NCBI RefSeq assembly: GCF_005221325.1
Contig: NZ_CP039888.1
Location: 744,001 to 808,000, forward strand
Source of the DNA: Agrobacterium tumefaciens
GTDB lineage: Bacteria > Pseudomonadota > Alphaproteobacteria > Rhizobiales > Rhizobiaceae
Length of the DNA: 64,000 bases
Reading direction: 5' to 3'
Numbering within the stretch: the first letter of the stretch is position 1; every line of letters starts with the position of its first letter. Below are positions 52,745-60,511 of the stretch, one piece after another. The position numbers and the translations under genes are program-made. The notes beneath the pieces were generated by a model, which saw only the letters and a list, made by a program, of their open reading frames with translations, did no database searches and was not told the origin of the DNA.

Positions 52745-53058
52745 ACTGTCACCTTGCGGTCGCAGCGCAGCTCGAGTCCCTTGCGGCGGCCGATCTCCTT
52801 CACCTCGCGGATATTGAACTCGCCACCCTGATACAGGACACGCGACGCGCCGGTGACGCCTGAGAGGAAGCGCGTGCGAAAAATGACGACAGTCTCATCA
52901 CTGGCGCCGCCCGTGAGGAACTCTTCCGTGCTGCTTTGGATCAGCTGGGCGCGCACGGTTGCAACATCGGTCCATGTCGAGACCGGCGTTCCGTATTCGT
53001 TCGGCACGCTGGTGAAGCTCTGGATTGTGATGGAGCGATCAAGCTTTCCCGATCTCAT
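52741..53058 (-). CDS. Phage head closure protein (SPP1 gp16-like)
   Basis: A 105-residue beta-barrel head-tail joining protein: SGKLDRSITIQSFTSVPNEY, WTDVATVRAQLI and the conserved VIFRTRFLSGVTGASRVLYQ followed by FNIREVKEIGRRKGLEL. It seals the portal after packaging. ATG at 53058 with AGGAGG four bases upstream; the longer open frame is not used. Overlaps the tail terminator gene by four bases. Confidence 0.88.
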   Translation of the reverse strand: MRSGKLDRSITIQSFTSVPNEYGTPVSTWTDVATVRAQLIQSSTEEFLTGGASDETVVIFRTRFLSGVTGASRVLYQGGEFNIREVKEIGRRKGLELRCDRKVTV

Positions 53059-53468
53059 GACACCTCCTGCACAAGTGCATCGACCGTTAGAACAGCGTGC
53101 GACGTCTTGCCGTCCGGATCGCGTAGGAAACGGGAACCGCGCACCCGGCAATCGGCGCAATGGAAGCCGGGATCAAGTTGCAACTTCGCGCTCTGAATCG
53201 CGCTCCGTATCGTGCCGGCGATGCGCTTGCTGATCTCGGTAGACGGTTCCTCGACCCAAACATGCAGGTCGAGATAGACTCGTGTCAGCTTGCGAGCGAT
53301 GCTCTCGCCTTCATCGACGGACTGCCCCTCGCCGATAATGATGGACGGGCGCGGGTTTGGCCGCTCATTGCGGTCAAGGATCGACGCAGCGGGGACTAGC
53401 GAGACGACGTCACCGGTGGATGACAACCTGTAACGTATGGCTTTTTGCAGGGCGAGTTCAGGGGTCAT
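53055..53468 (-). CDS. Tail terminator/completion protein, DUF3168
   Basis: A 137-residue protein starting MTPELALQKAIRYRLSSTG, with the DUF3168 pattern (RPSIIIGEGQS, VYLDLHVWVEE, RIAGTIRSAIQSA). Such proteins cap the tail tube for joining to the head. ATGA overlap with the gp10-like gene upstream; a four-base overlap with head closure downstream. Confidence 0.85.
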   Translation of the reverse strand: MTPELALQKAIRYRLSSTGDVVSLVPAASILDRNERPNPRPSIIIGEGQSVDEGESIARKLTRVYLDLHVWVEEPSTEISKRIAGTIRSAIQSAKLQLDPGFHCADCRVRGSRFLRDPDGKTSHAVLTVDALVQEVS

Positions 53469-53884
53469 TTGCCGCCCCAATTCTGTTTCACTGCCTTGCT
53501 GGCAGCCCTCTTTATGCGGCCTGTGATCTTCTTGCGGAGGAGACGAAATGCGGGCCAGAAGAATGGCTGCGCTGTCGCCTCCTGGGTGCCGTGTTCCACC
53601 AAGTGCGCGTACCGAACATCCTTGTTTCCGGCCGTCACCGCCACGGCAAGCTCAGGTACCGTAACGCGGCCGCCCGGCCTGGAATATGGCGGAGTGCTTG
53701 ATCCACCCGGGGTGACCGTGATGCTCTCTTGCAAGGCGCCTGTGTCCCGCGGTGCAAGGATGCGAGCGGTCACCGCCAGGTCGTTGCCTGACTTCATCAA
53801 CTCCGGCACCATAGCGGCGCGGACATTCTTCGGGATCATTGCCAGCCGCTGTTTGATGCGACCAATTCCGCCGTCGTCAACCAA
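53465..53884 (-). CDS. HK97 gp10-family head-tail protein
   Basis: 139 residues with the gp10 signature (IPKNVRAAMVPELMKSGNDL, LAPRDTGALQESITVTPGG, YAHLVEHGTQEATAQPFFWP). It uses a TTG start, supported by CGGGAG seven bases upstream, and overlaps the connector gene by eight bases. It joins head and tail or blocks the tail end. Confidence 0.9.
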   Translation of the reverse strand: MVDDGGIGRIKQRLAMIPKNVRAAMVPELMKSGNDLAVTARILAPRDTGALQESITVTPGGSSTPPYSRPGGRVTVPELAVAVTAGNKDVRYAHLVEHGTQEATAQPFFWPAFRLLRKKITGRIKRAASKAVKQNWGGK

Positions 53885-54194
53885 AACTGTACTCCCGATA
53901 TTCGTTCACGATAGGCCACACACCGAACGGCAGTTCCTGAGCGCTGACGCCGACTAGCGTCGCCTCGCGGTTTTCGTACCAGTGCGCGGCCGTCTGGCTG
54001 ACTGCCTCGACAAGCGCCGGCGGAATTTCCTCCTGGCCGGTGCTGCCGTAGCGCTCTTCAATCTTGAAACCGAGAAGACGCTCGACTTGGTTTTGAGCCG
54101 CCGCAATCTTGCGTTCGAGCAGCGCATCGTCGTCCGTTCCGAGATCCGGCGTCAGGTTCAGCTGCTGTTTCAGCTCGTTCAGACTGACGATCAT
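53877..54194 (-). CDS. Phage head-tail connector (gp6-like)
   Basis: 105 residues starting MIVSLNELKQQLNLTPD, with DDDALLERKIAAAQNQVERL and the C-terminal WPIVNEYREYSFG, standard for gp6-like connectors that form a ring beneath the portal. ATG at 54194 with AAAAGGTGG upstream. It opens the second half of the late operon, after a gap that holds a rightward gene. Confidence 0.88.
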   Translation of the reverse strand: MIVSLNELKQQLNLTPDLGTDDDALLERKIAAAQNQVERLLGFKIEERYGSTGQEEIPPALVEAVSQTAAHWYENREATLVGVSAQELPFGVWPIVNEYREYSFG

Positions 54195-54341
54195 GACGGC
54201 CACCTTTTCGGTTTTAAAAAACACGACCTAATTTGAAATTTTTTCGCACGAGAGACCCGCCGCCGGTCCCCAAAGGGGGTGGAAAGTTGACGACCACCCC
54301 CCCATGTTGGATTGCGATGAGAGAAGCGCTCGGAGGCGGCC

Positions 54342-54545
54342 ATGAGCTTGGACTGGAAGGAACTCGACAAGGAACAGAAGAACCTCATGCGCGAGTTTAG
54401 AGACGATGAAGTTCCAATACGGATGCTGGAACCACACCTCACACGATTTGCGCAAAGGCTGCGGGGCGATGGGTACATCGTTGAGACAAGACCCAATCTG
54501 TATTCGCTGAGCGAGTTCGGTCGCAAGTTTATGGCCTCGAGATAA
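54342..54545 (+). CDS. Counter-oriented small gene in late region, 67 residues
   Basis: Starts MSLDWKELDKEQKNLMREFR; helical with a possible winged-helix tail (LRGDGYIVETRPNLYSLSEF). GGAGG five bases before the ATG is a strong ribosome site. Placed between the tail tube and connector genes and running against them, it has the look of a moron gene. Its stop is two bases from the tail tube gene stop. Function unknown; DNA binding is only a guess. Confidence 0.65.
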   Translation: MSLDWKELDKEQKNLMREFRDDEVPIRMLEPHLTRFAQRLRGDGYIVETRPNLYSLSEFGRKFMASR

Positions 54546-54547
54546 GG

Positions 54548-55036
54548 TCATTCATCGTCCGCATCGATGCGCACGATGTTGCTATTCACCCCGAGCGATG
54601 CGTTCAGCTTCATGATGTTGTTAGCCGCATCGAACTGTTCGGACTGGCTCATCACTTTTGCAATGAACAGCCGCTGCGACGGCGCGCCGCCCGCTGGCGC
54701 GTCATTCAGCACCAACTTGAATTCGTAATCGTGGATAGTCTTCTCAGCCGCGATGAGAGCCTGCTGACCCGGATCAGCATAATCGATGCCCATGACGAGC
54801 TCCATCGTGCCGGCGCTGCGCGGTCCCTTGATGGTGCGAGTGCGGGCCGCATCGATGGACGTGAAGTTGATGGCTTCACTCGTGTCACCAAGCGAACCAA
54901 GGGCTTCAAGCTCCTTGATCTCTTTCCACGTCACTGCATCGGCCGTGCTGAAGTCCGCGAGAACAAAGTCTGTGTTCTTCTGTGTTTTGGTCACGCCGAT
55001 GAACAGTTTTGCACCGGCCGTCGCGAAAATGGTCAT
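54548..55036 (-). CDS. Phage major tail tube protein
   Basis: 162 residues starting MTIFATAGAKLFIGVTKTQK, with the siphophage tube pattern (VTWKEIKELEALGSLGDTSE, GTMELVMGIDYADPGQQALI, and FDAANNIMKLNASLGVNSNI at the end). It overlaps the HNH gene by ATGA. It precedes the connector genes in transcription, an order opposite to the common one. Confidence 0.85.
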   Translation of the reverse strand: MTIFATAGAKLFIGVTKTQKNTDFVLADFSTADAVTWKEIKELEALGSLGDTSEAINFTSIDAARTRTIKGPRSAGTMELVMGIDYADPGQQALIAAEKTIHDYEFKLVLNDAPAGGAPSQRLFIAKVMSQSEQFDAANNIMKLNASLGVNSNIVRIDADDE

Positions 55037-55395
55037 GATGTATTCCTCTCGTTGGTGCGTCGCTCGTCGGCGGCGTCACGGGCATTGCAGCGCCGGCAGC
55101 CCGGCTTCCAGTTGGTCTTGCTCATCCTGAGTTCAGGACGTTTCTTGATTGAGATCACATGGCGGACCAGCACTGCCGGCGCGCCGCATTCACACAGATC
55201 GTTTCCGGGAATAGCGAGGAAGGATTTGGCCTGCTTTCGCCATTCGTTGTCATAGCCGCGGTCACGGGCGGCGGGTCGCTTCTTTTCGAACCGAGCCTTG
55301 CGCTCCGCCGCCATGCGGGCAACTGCCTTGCAGGTCTTCCCCGATGGATGGGCCTTGCCGCAGTGGCCGCAGACGGAAGGAGCACGTACCGGCAT
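55033..55395 (-). CDS. HNH endonuclease-like protein
   Basis: 120 residues with paired CxxC sites (VCGHCGKAH, CECGAPA, CRRCNARDA) and an HNH-like core RHVISIKKRPELRMSKTNWK. The first His (RH) and the Asn (N in KTNW) are visible; the last catalytic His is replaced (NARDA), so activity is uncertain. HNH proteins often assist terminase cleavage in HK97-like phages. Its start overlaps the upstream stop (TGATG). Confidence 0.75.
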   Translation of the reverse strand: MPVRAPSVCGHCGKAHPSGKTCKAVARMAAERKARFEKKRPAARDRGYDNEWRKQAKSFLAIPGNDLCECGAPAVLVRHVISIKKRPELRMSKTNWKPGCRRCNARDAADERRTNERNTS

Positions 55396-55775
55396 CAGTC
55401 ACCCATGTTTCCGTAAAGCAGGAATTTTTCAGCCTCGATTGCCGCTATCCCGCCAGCAGCCCATTGCCCGGCTGATTTCACCTTGCCCTCGAAGCTGTTG
55501 ACGGTGACGCCAGAGGCGGCGAACGTGATTGCACCGGTACCGGCCTGAAGCCATCCACACGAGAAGCCGCCGCGCAGACCTGCGGGAATCGTCACAGTGC
55601 ACGCAGCCGTGAAGGCGAGTAGTCTGCCCTGGTGCTTGTCAGTGAGCGTCAGCGTGCTTGCCGGGATGAATTCAGGGGCGGTGCCAACGTCCTTGATGAC
55701 GTCGTCCACCGTTGTTTCAACCTGCCGTTCCGACGGCGTACCCGCCTGACGCTTGATTTTGATTTTATCGACCAT
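55395..55775 (-). CDS. Decoration or head-fibre-like phage protein
   Basis: 126 residues; after a charged N-terminus (MVDKIKIKRQAGTPSERQVE) comes a beta-rich segment (STLTLTDKHQGRLLAFTAAC, TVTIPAGLRGGFSCGWLQAG, TGAITFAASGVTVNSFEGKV) of a type seen in phage fibre and decoration proteins. ATG at 55775 with AAGGA upstream; the frame continues to 55889 without a ribosome site. Exact role unknown. Confidence 0.65.
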   Translation of the reverse strand: MVDKIKIKRQAGTPSERQVETTVDDVIKDVGTAPEFIPASTLTLTDKHQGRLLAFTAACTVTIPAGLRGGFSCGWLQAGTGAITFAASGVTVNSFEGKVKSAGQWAAGGIAAIEAEKFLLYGNMGD

Positions 55776-55895
55776 GCCAAAATCCTTAAAAGTTGCGATC
55801 GCGGCGCCTTGAACCCAGAATCGATGAGGGGAGGCAGGCGCCTTTCCGCTGTTCGGCTGATCGCTGGAACCGTCACAAATGCCCCTCAATCAGAG

Positions 55896-56324
55896 TCAGG
55901 CGACGGGGCGCTTGGCGGCCTGTCCCTTGATCAGCAGTGCCGAAATCGCAGTGCCGGTACCGTGCGTGCCGGAGAAATCAGCCAGCAGCTTCAAGTATCG
56001 CTTGTTGCCGACATAGCCGAGCTTGGTCACCTTCGGATCGGCCTGCGCAGTGCGCAGCGGAAGCACGATGCCACCGGCCAGAACGTCGACGCCCTGCACG
56101 TCGCCGGCTTCAACCGGAACGAAGGTCGTGTTGTCGTCCGAGTGCGTCAACGTGAAGTCGATCTTGTTGGTGCCGGTGAAGGTGATGCCACCAACACCGG
56201 TGTGGATGGCGATTACAGCCTGATTGAAACCGAGCAAGTCGACGGCAACCGGGACGTTGTCAGCTGCGAGGACAGCCGGAGGAATGACGGTCGTCAAACC
56301 GAGATTATGGACGAGATCGCGCAT
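55896..56324 (-). CDS. Conserved phage structural protein, likely capsid decoration
   Basis: 142 residues, starting MRDLVHNLGLTTVIPPAVLA, with VGGITFTGTNKIDFTLTHSD and GYVGNKRYLKLLADFSGTHG. The pattern is familiar from phage proteins encoded right after the capsid gene in rhizobial and other proteobacterial phages, generally uncharacterised. It is 25 bases after the capsid gene stop. A decoration role is inferred from position and beta-rich composition. Confidence 0.7.
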   Translation of the reverse strand: MRDLVHNLGLTTVIPPAVLAADNVPVAVDLLGFNQAVIAIHTGVGGITFTGTNKIDFTLTHSDDNTTFVPVEAGDVQGVDVLAGGIVLPLRTAQADPKVTKLGYVGNKRYLKLLADFSGTHGTGTAISALLIKGQAAKRPVA

Positions 56325-56349
56325 ATCTGAATCCTTTCCTTGCCGCGCC

Positions 56350-57516
56350 TTAGGAGGCCGACATTTTCAGTTTCTTGAACTTGGCTGCCTGGAGAACGCC
56401 GCCACCGACGCGGCGGGTCGCATGGATGCGGGTGATGCCGTTCGTGGCCAGGAGGTACGGGTTCACCAGAATGGACAGGCCGACACGGTCAACGATTCGG
56501 TAGCCGCTGAAGTCGCCGAAAACGATCGGTGTTGTGTTGGCGGCAATGTCCGGCATGTCCGGAAGCTCGATGACAGGACGGCCGAGGATGGTTTCAGGTT
56601 GGCCAAGCTGGAAGGACGGCTGCCAGAGGAAGCGACCATCGCCGTCTTTCAGAAGGCGAAGCTTGCCAAGGGTCGTGCTGTTCATGGCCCAGGTACCGGC
56701 ATTGCGGTACTGCGTGGGTAGGCCGTACATCAAACCGACGAGAGCGTCGGGGACGATCGTACCGGTGTTGGTGTTCGGAACAGTGGCGATGTCTGCATTC
56801 GTCAGAATGCCTTCAGGTTCCAACACGCCATTTCCGACAACGAAAGCACGGCCTTCCTTGGCGCCGAAGTCGTCGGACAGGGCGAGGCGGACTTCCGATT
56901 CAGCCTGACCGGCGGAGTCGGCGAGAAGCTGGTTGGAGATATCAACGTAAGTGTTGAGCTCCTTCACGACGATCTCGGCCTGTCCGAACGTCGGTTCAGA
57001 AGCCTCCTGCGCTTGCAATTCGCCCTTCCATTTCGCAGCCGTAATGCCGGTACGCAAAGGGTACGAGACGCTCGGAGCCGACGTGGATCGGACCGAAGCC
57101 ACGGAACGGACTGGAGACACAAGCACCAGGTCGCGAATGAACTCCGTCGACATCTCTGCCGGCGCCAGATATCCGCCCTGCGGATCGGAGCTTACCTGCA
57201 GCGTCTTCAACTCATCCGCTGGCGTCTGATTGCCAAGACGAAGATACGTGCCGAACGCCTTCTTTTCGATCGCTGCGGCCTCGTCATCCTTCTTCTCGGA
57301 AGAAGCGCCGGGGCGATTGGCCTTCTTTTCGAGATCCGCGATTCGCGTCTGCAGCTTCTCGTTTTCGGCAGTCTTGCCCTCGATCTCCTTCAGGCGGTCA
57401 TCGACCGACTTCTGAAGCGTCTCCAGTGCTTTGGTGACGATTGCCTCCGGGGCGTCATCGTCGCCCTTGCGGATAAGGGTGGCACCGGTCAGCGCCTTGT
57501 TATTCAGGTGTTCCAT
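56350..57516 (-). CDS. Phage major capsid protein, HK97 fold
   Basis: 388 residues. The N-terminal 100 form a coiled-coil delta/scaffold segment (SVDDRLKEIEGKTAENEKLQ and TRIADLEKKAN) that the prohead protease would remove; the mature part has the HK97 pattern (GGYLAPAEMSTEFIRDLVLV, VELNTYVDISNQLLADS-like, AWAMNSTTLGKLRLLKDGDG-like, PDIAANTTPIVFGDFSGYRI). GAGAGG precedes the ATG, within the end of the protease gene. Confidence 0.95.
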   Translation of the reverse strand: MEHLNNKALTGATLIRKGDDDAPEAIVTKALETLQKSVDDRLKEIEGKTAENEKLQTRIADLEKKANRPGASSEKKDDEAAAIEKKAFGTYLRLGNQTPADELKTLQVSSDPQGGYLAPAEMSTEFIRDLVLVSPVRSVASVRSTSAPSVSYPLRTGITAAKWKGELQAQEASEPTFGQAEIVVKELNTYVDISNQLLADSAGQAESEVRLALSDDFGAKEGRAFVVGNGVLEPEGILTNADIATVPNTNTGTIVPDALVGLMYGLPTQYRNAGTWAMNSTTLGKLRLLKDGDGRFLWQPSFQLGQPETILGRPVIELPDMPDIAANTTPIVFGDFSGYRIVDRVGLSILVNPYLLATNGITRIHATRRVGGGVLQAAKFKKLKMSAS

Positions 57517-57517
57517 T

Positions 57518-58018
57518 TTAACCTCTCAGGCGCTCGGCGGCGCGGTTGATTGCTTCAGCCATTGCGATGGCGTGGATTGCAGATTTCGCGCTTGTCACCC
57601 GCGCGCCGGGATGCATGCCGACCACGACGAGCGAGACTTCTAGGAGATCAAGCGCACTGATCGTTCGGCCACCGCCTTTGCGAGTGACCGATTTTTTGGT
57701 GACGAATCCGACGCTCAAGCCACGCACCGCGCCAGACTTAACCAGCGCATGCACCTCGCGGGCGCGGGCCACGTCATTGATGAGAAGATTGCCCTTGACC
57801 TGAAGTCCGGTGCTATCTTCCGAGGCAGAGGACCAGACGCCGATCGGGTCGTTCAGATCGTGGCCAAACAACATTGGGAGCGGCAACGTCGCGCTCTTGA
57901 AGCTGCCCGGCTCAATGAGGTCACCAACGCGGTCAGCGGATCCGAAAGGCCACGCCAGACCGGTGATTTCGCCGGTATCGGTTGCGGCGATCTTGGTTTC
58001 GAAAAAGAGACGTTCCAT
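57518..58018 (-). CDS. Phage prohead protease, HK97 family
   Basis: 166 residues of the U35 serine protease family: GLAWPFGSADRVGDLIEPGS, the catalytic His in LFGHDLNDPIGVW and the Ser in GLSVGFVTKKS. It matures the capsid by cutting the delta domain. Its start overlaps the stop of the 26-residue miniprotein gene (TGATG) and its stop is one base before the capsid ATG. Confidence 0.93.
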   Translation of the reverse strand: MERLFFETKIAATDTGEITGLAWPFGSADRVGDLIEPGSFKSATLPLPMLFGHDLNDPIGVWSSASEDSTGLQVKGNLLINDVARAREVHALVKSGAVRGLSVGFVTKKSVTRKGGGRTISALDLLEVSLVVVGMHPGARVTSAKSAIHAIAMAEAINRAAERLRG

Positions 58019-58098
58019 CAGCGGCGTCTCCCCAAGAGACCGAGGATTCCGAGGAAGAGCAGCGCAAGCAAAATGGCGTCCAACTTTTCAGCGATCAT
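58018..58098 (-). CDS. Hydrophobic miniprotein of 26 residues
   Basis: Reads MIAEKLDAILLALLFLGILG followed by LLGRRR: one membrane helix with a basic C-terminus. AGGAG lies six bases before the ATG at 58098. It overlaps the upstream conserved phage gene by ATGA and the protease gene by TGATG, so it is placed as a true coupled gene. A holin-like or membrane-tether role can only be guessed. Confidence 0.6.
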   Translation of the reverse strand: MIAEKLDAILLALLFLGILGLLGRRR

Positions 58099-58484
58099 GA
58101 TGCGCTCCTGAAGTTGGCGCGGTCGCCCGCGAAAGCGTCGACTTGCTGCTGTATCCATGCGACCTGCAGGACTTTCACGACTGCGGCGTGACCGAACTTG
58201 GCGTCGAGGCCGAAGTCGGCGGCGATGTCCCAATTGAGAACGCAGCGGGCGAGGCAGTTAATTCGGGCTCTTTCACGCGCTTCGAAAGAGGCTCTTCCAT
58301 CAACATCAGCCGAGGACGCGAGCTCGTCCATCATGGCGATTCTGGCTTTATTCTGCGTCTGGCTGTCGGGGCCTGCGATAAGGAGACGGAGACCTGTCGG
58401 CTTTCCTTCCCACGGTTCCGCCACGTCCAACCAGCGTCCACGTTCTTGGTCGGCGAGATTGCCGTGAATTTCGTCAAGCGTCAT
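58095..58484 (-). CDS. Conserved phage protein between portal and protease
   Basis: 129 residues starting MTLDEIHGNLADQERGRWLD, with TGLRLLIAGPDSQTQNKARI and NWDIAADFGLDAKFGHAAVV. This protein type recurs near portal genes in proteobacterial phages, possibly related to packaging or portal function, but I know no defined role. AAGGAG precedes the ATG at 58484; it overlaps portal by 11 bases. Confidence 0.7.
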   Translation of the reverse strand: MTLDEIHGNLADQERGRWLDVAEPWEGKPTGLRLLIAGPDSQTQNKARIAMMDELASSADVDGRASFEARERARINCLARCVLNWDIAADFGLDAKFGHAAVVKVLQVAWIQQQVDAFAGDRANFRSAS

Positions 58485-59706
58485 CGCCCGGCTCCTTGTT
58501 TGGCTTGCTCTGGTCTGGGGGCGATGTCTTTTCCGCTGGTGTAGATCTGGGCTGCGATGCGCCTGTATTCGGATTGGCGAAAGTCTCGCCGCCCTGATAC
58601 GGCGGGAGATCAAGCAGCAATGTCCTTGCCTCGTTCGGATTGAGGGCGCGGGAACTGATGAGGCTGCTAGCGGCCGTGGCTCGGCTGACGAGGTCGACAT
58701 TCGTGAAATCGTCGCGCTCGAACTTAACGCGGTATGTGGCGCGTTCCTCACGGCTGAAGAACCCGCGCCGCATGGCAGCTTCCATCGGACGCATCCAGAA
58801 TTCTAGCGAGGCCAGCCATTCTTTGCCGGCCTGTTCCGCGTTATTCCACGTGGCCCTATCAAAATCGAAAAGAAGCTGCGGCGGCACACGAAAGGCGCGC
58901 GCGACTTCGAGGATGATAAATTTCCAGAGCTGCAGAAACTGACTGTCGACCGAGCTGAAAGACAACGTCTTAAAGCTCGCGCCATCAAACAGCACCGCAG
59001 TTTTGCCGCTGTTGTCGCTGCCTTCGTGAGCTTTTCGCCACGCGGCAATCATTTTCTTCATGCCTTCGTCGCCGACGGCCTTCGGGCTTTCGATCACGCC
59101 ACCAGGGCGGGCGCCGGCACGGAAGAGACGCCCGGCGTGGCGCTCCATTTCCTTCGCGACGCCAATGCTTTCGGACGCCAGTGTTACCGGGCAGCGGGTG
59201 AAGGGACCACGGACGAACACAACCTCGTCACCAGGTGTCGGGCGGTTGTTGATCCGGAACGACGGTTCCCGGCGTCCGTCCGCAGAGTAGTCCACCTGGA
59301 AGTGCGAGGGCTCGTAAGCGGTTACTTCGCGGACCTCGGCGGAAACCCGGTTAACATGGGACAGCGAGCCTTTGTCGGAGGTAAGAGCACCGGCGATGAC
59401 ATCACGGACCCATTCGAATGAGGATGTGAAATCGTTGACGTCGCCGTCCAGCAAGGTGGCCACCGGATGATCGGTGTCCGTCACCCAGGCGTCGCCGTCC
59501 TTCCGCTCAACATTCAGCTTGAGCGCAGCGATGCTAGACGACAGCAAATGAACGGCCGAGGCGACGGCCGGAACGGTCATCGCGGTGGCGAGGCCGACCG
59601 CAGTCGAGGAGACCAGACCGCCGGTGAAAAGGGCGAACTCTTCGGCGGTCGGCTCGGCAAGCGACTTAATGTCTACGACAGGTGATTTGCGGCTAAAAAA
59701 TTTCAT
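58474..59706 (-). CDS. Phage portal protein, HK97 family
   Basis: 410 residues forming the dodecameric DNA gate: VHLLSSSIAALKLNVERKDG, SSFEWVRDVIAGALTSDKGS, FVRGPFTRCPV, the stem region LFRAGARPGG, and EVARAFRVPPQLLFDFDRAT with WNNAEQAGKEWLASLEFWMR. First gene of the late operon; the ATG at 59706 has only a weak ribosome site. The operon probably starts in the 80-base gap between this gene and the rightward gene at 59787. Confidence 0.93.
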   Translation of the reverse strand: MKFFSRKSPVVDIKSLAEPTAEEFALFTGGLVSSTAVGLATAMTVPAVASAVHLLSSSIAALKLNVERKDGDAWVTDTDHPVATLLDGDVNDFTSSFEWVRDVIAGALTSDKGSLSHVNRVSAEVREVTAYEPSHFQVDYSADGRREPSFRINNRPTPGDEVVFVRGPFTRCPVTLASESIGVAKEMERHAGRLFRAGARPGGVIESPKAVGDEGMKKMIAAWRKAHEGSDNSGKTAVLFDGASFKTLSFSSVDSQFLQLWKFIILEVARAFRVPPQLLFDFDRATWNNAEQAGKEWLASLEFWMRPMEAAMRRGFFSREERATYRVKFERDDFTNVDLVSRATAASSLISSRALNPNEARTLLLDLPPYQGGETFANPNTGASQPRSTPAEKTSPPDQSKPNKEPGDDA

Positions 59707-59786
59707 GACCAGTTTATGGCTGATCCGCCGAAGAATCGCTTAATGGTTTGGGAGGGGAATTCAGGGTTTAAGAAGGGGATACTTGG

Positions 59787-60320
59787 ATGAATTTCGAATG
59801 GAGTGCGTATCTCGATTTCGTGAAGCCGATCGCGCAGTTTGCCGCAGCACTTTTCATCGCGTGGATAACGGTCTGGTTGGCTTTAGGACGTTACAAGAAA
59901 GAGAAACATTGGGATCGAAAGTTGCAAGCCTATTCCGATGTATTAGCGGCCTTGGGAACGATGAACCAAATCCTCAATGAGTGGATACGCGAGGAGCACG
60001 AGAGGCGAGAAGAGACGCCTGAACACATTCAGAGAAACACGCAACGTTACAGATCTGCAATGGAAAAGATTGAAGAGACATCCTCTGTCGCTGCCCTGAT
60101 CTTATTTCCTAAAGTGAACCAGCGCCTACGGAATCTGATAAGTGAACTTCATCGGGCCAACAACAATGATCAACGATCATGGCTTTCGGCTCTTCAGGAG
60201 GAGCACGTTATCGTGGAAAAAGCACGAGATGACTTGGTGGAAATTGGGAAAAGCGACCTCGAACTCAATCATTCCGAACGGCCTCTCAAGAAGGCTATCA
60301 GATCATCTTCGAAGCAGTAA
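59787..60320 (+). CDS. Membrane-anchored coiled-coil protein, 177 residues
   Basis: One N-terminal helix (FVKPIAQFAAALFIAWITVWLA without the ends, about residues 11-32) followed by a cytosolic charged helical domain (EWIREEHERREETPEHIQRN, SALQEEHVIVEKARDDLVEI). AAGGGG precedes the ATG. It runs against the late genes next to portal and has lower GC than its neighbours, fitting a lysogeny-expressed cargo gene such as a superinfection-exclusion protein; this is inference. Its end overlaps the convergent small HTH gene by 52 bases. Confidence 0.7.
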   Translation: MNFEWSAYLDFVKPIAQFAAALFIAWITVWLALGRYKKEKHWDRKLQAYSDVLAALGTMNQILNEWIREEHERREETPEHIQRNTQRYRSAMEKIEETSSVAALILFPKVNQRLRNLISELHRANNNDQRSWLSALQEEHVIVEKARDDLVEIGKSDLELNHSERPLKKAIRSSSKQ

Positions 60321-60511
60321 AATCGGCCACCAAGCTGTTTAATAGGAGAGTCCGGCTGCTTGGCTAAGGTATCTCGAATGAAATCCGAGCCTGTTCCGAT
60401 GCGCCGTGCTATCCCATTCAGCGTCCAAATAATTTTGGTTGAGTTGCCAGAGGGGCGTGTGTGCCCCTCTGCGAGTTTGTCGAAACGTGCTGCAGTAAGT
60501 GGCGGCTTCAT
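60269..60511 (-). CDS. Small MerR/Nu1-like helix-turn-helix protein
   Basis: 80 residues with a single HTH-like segment (TLNGIARRIGTGSDFIRDTL) followed by KQLGGRFYCFEDDLIAFLRG, the shape of excisionase/MerR-like or Nu1-type DNA binders. It is coupled to the HNH/AP2 gene (ATGA overlap, GAGG upstream). A regulator or packaging-site binder is possible. Confidence 0.65.
   Translation of the reverse strand: MKPPLTAARFDKLAEGHTRPSGNSTKIIWTLNGIARRIGTGSDFIRDTLAKQPDSPIKQLGGRFYCFEDDLIAFLRGRSE

Noticed and set aside
54228..54551. Leftward frame of 107 residues between tail tube and connector
   Set aside because: The opposite-strand gene has a clear GGAGG site and more protein-like composition.
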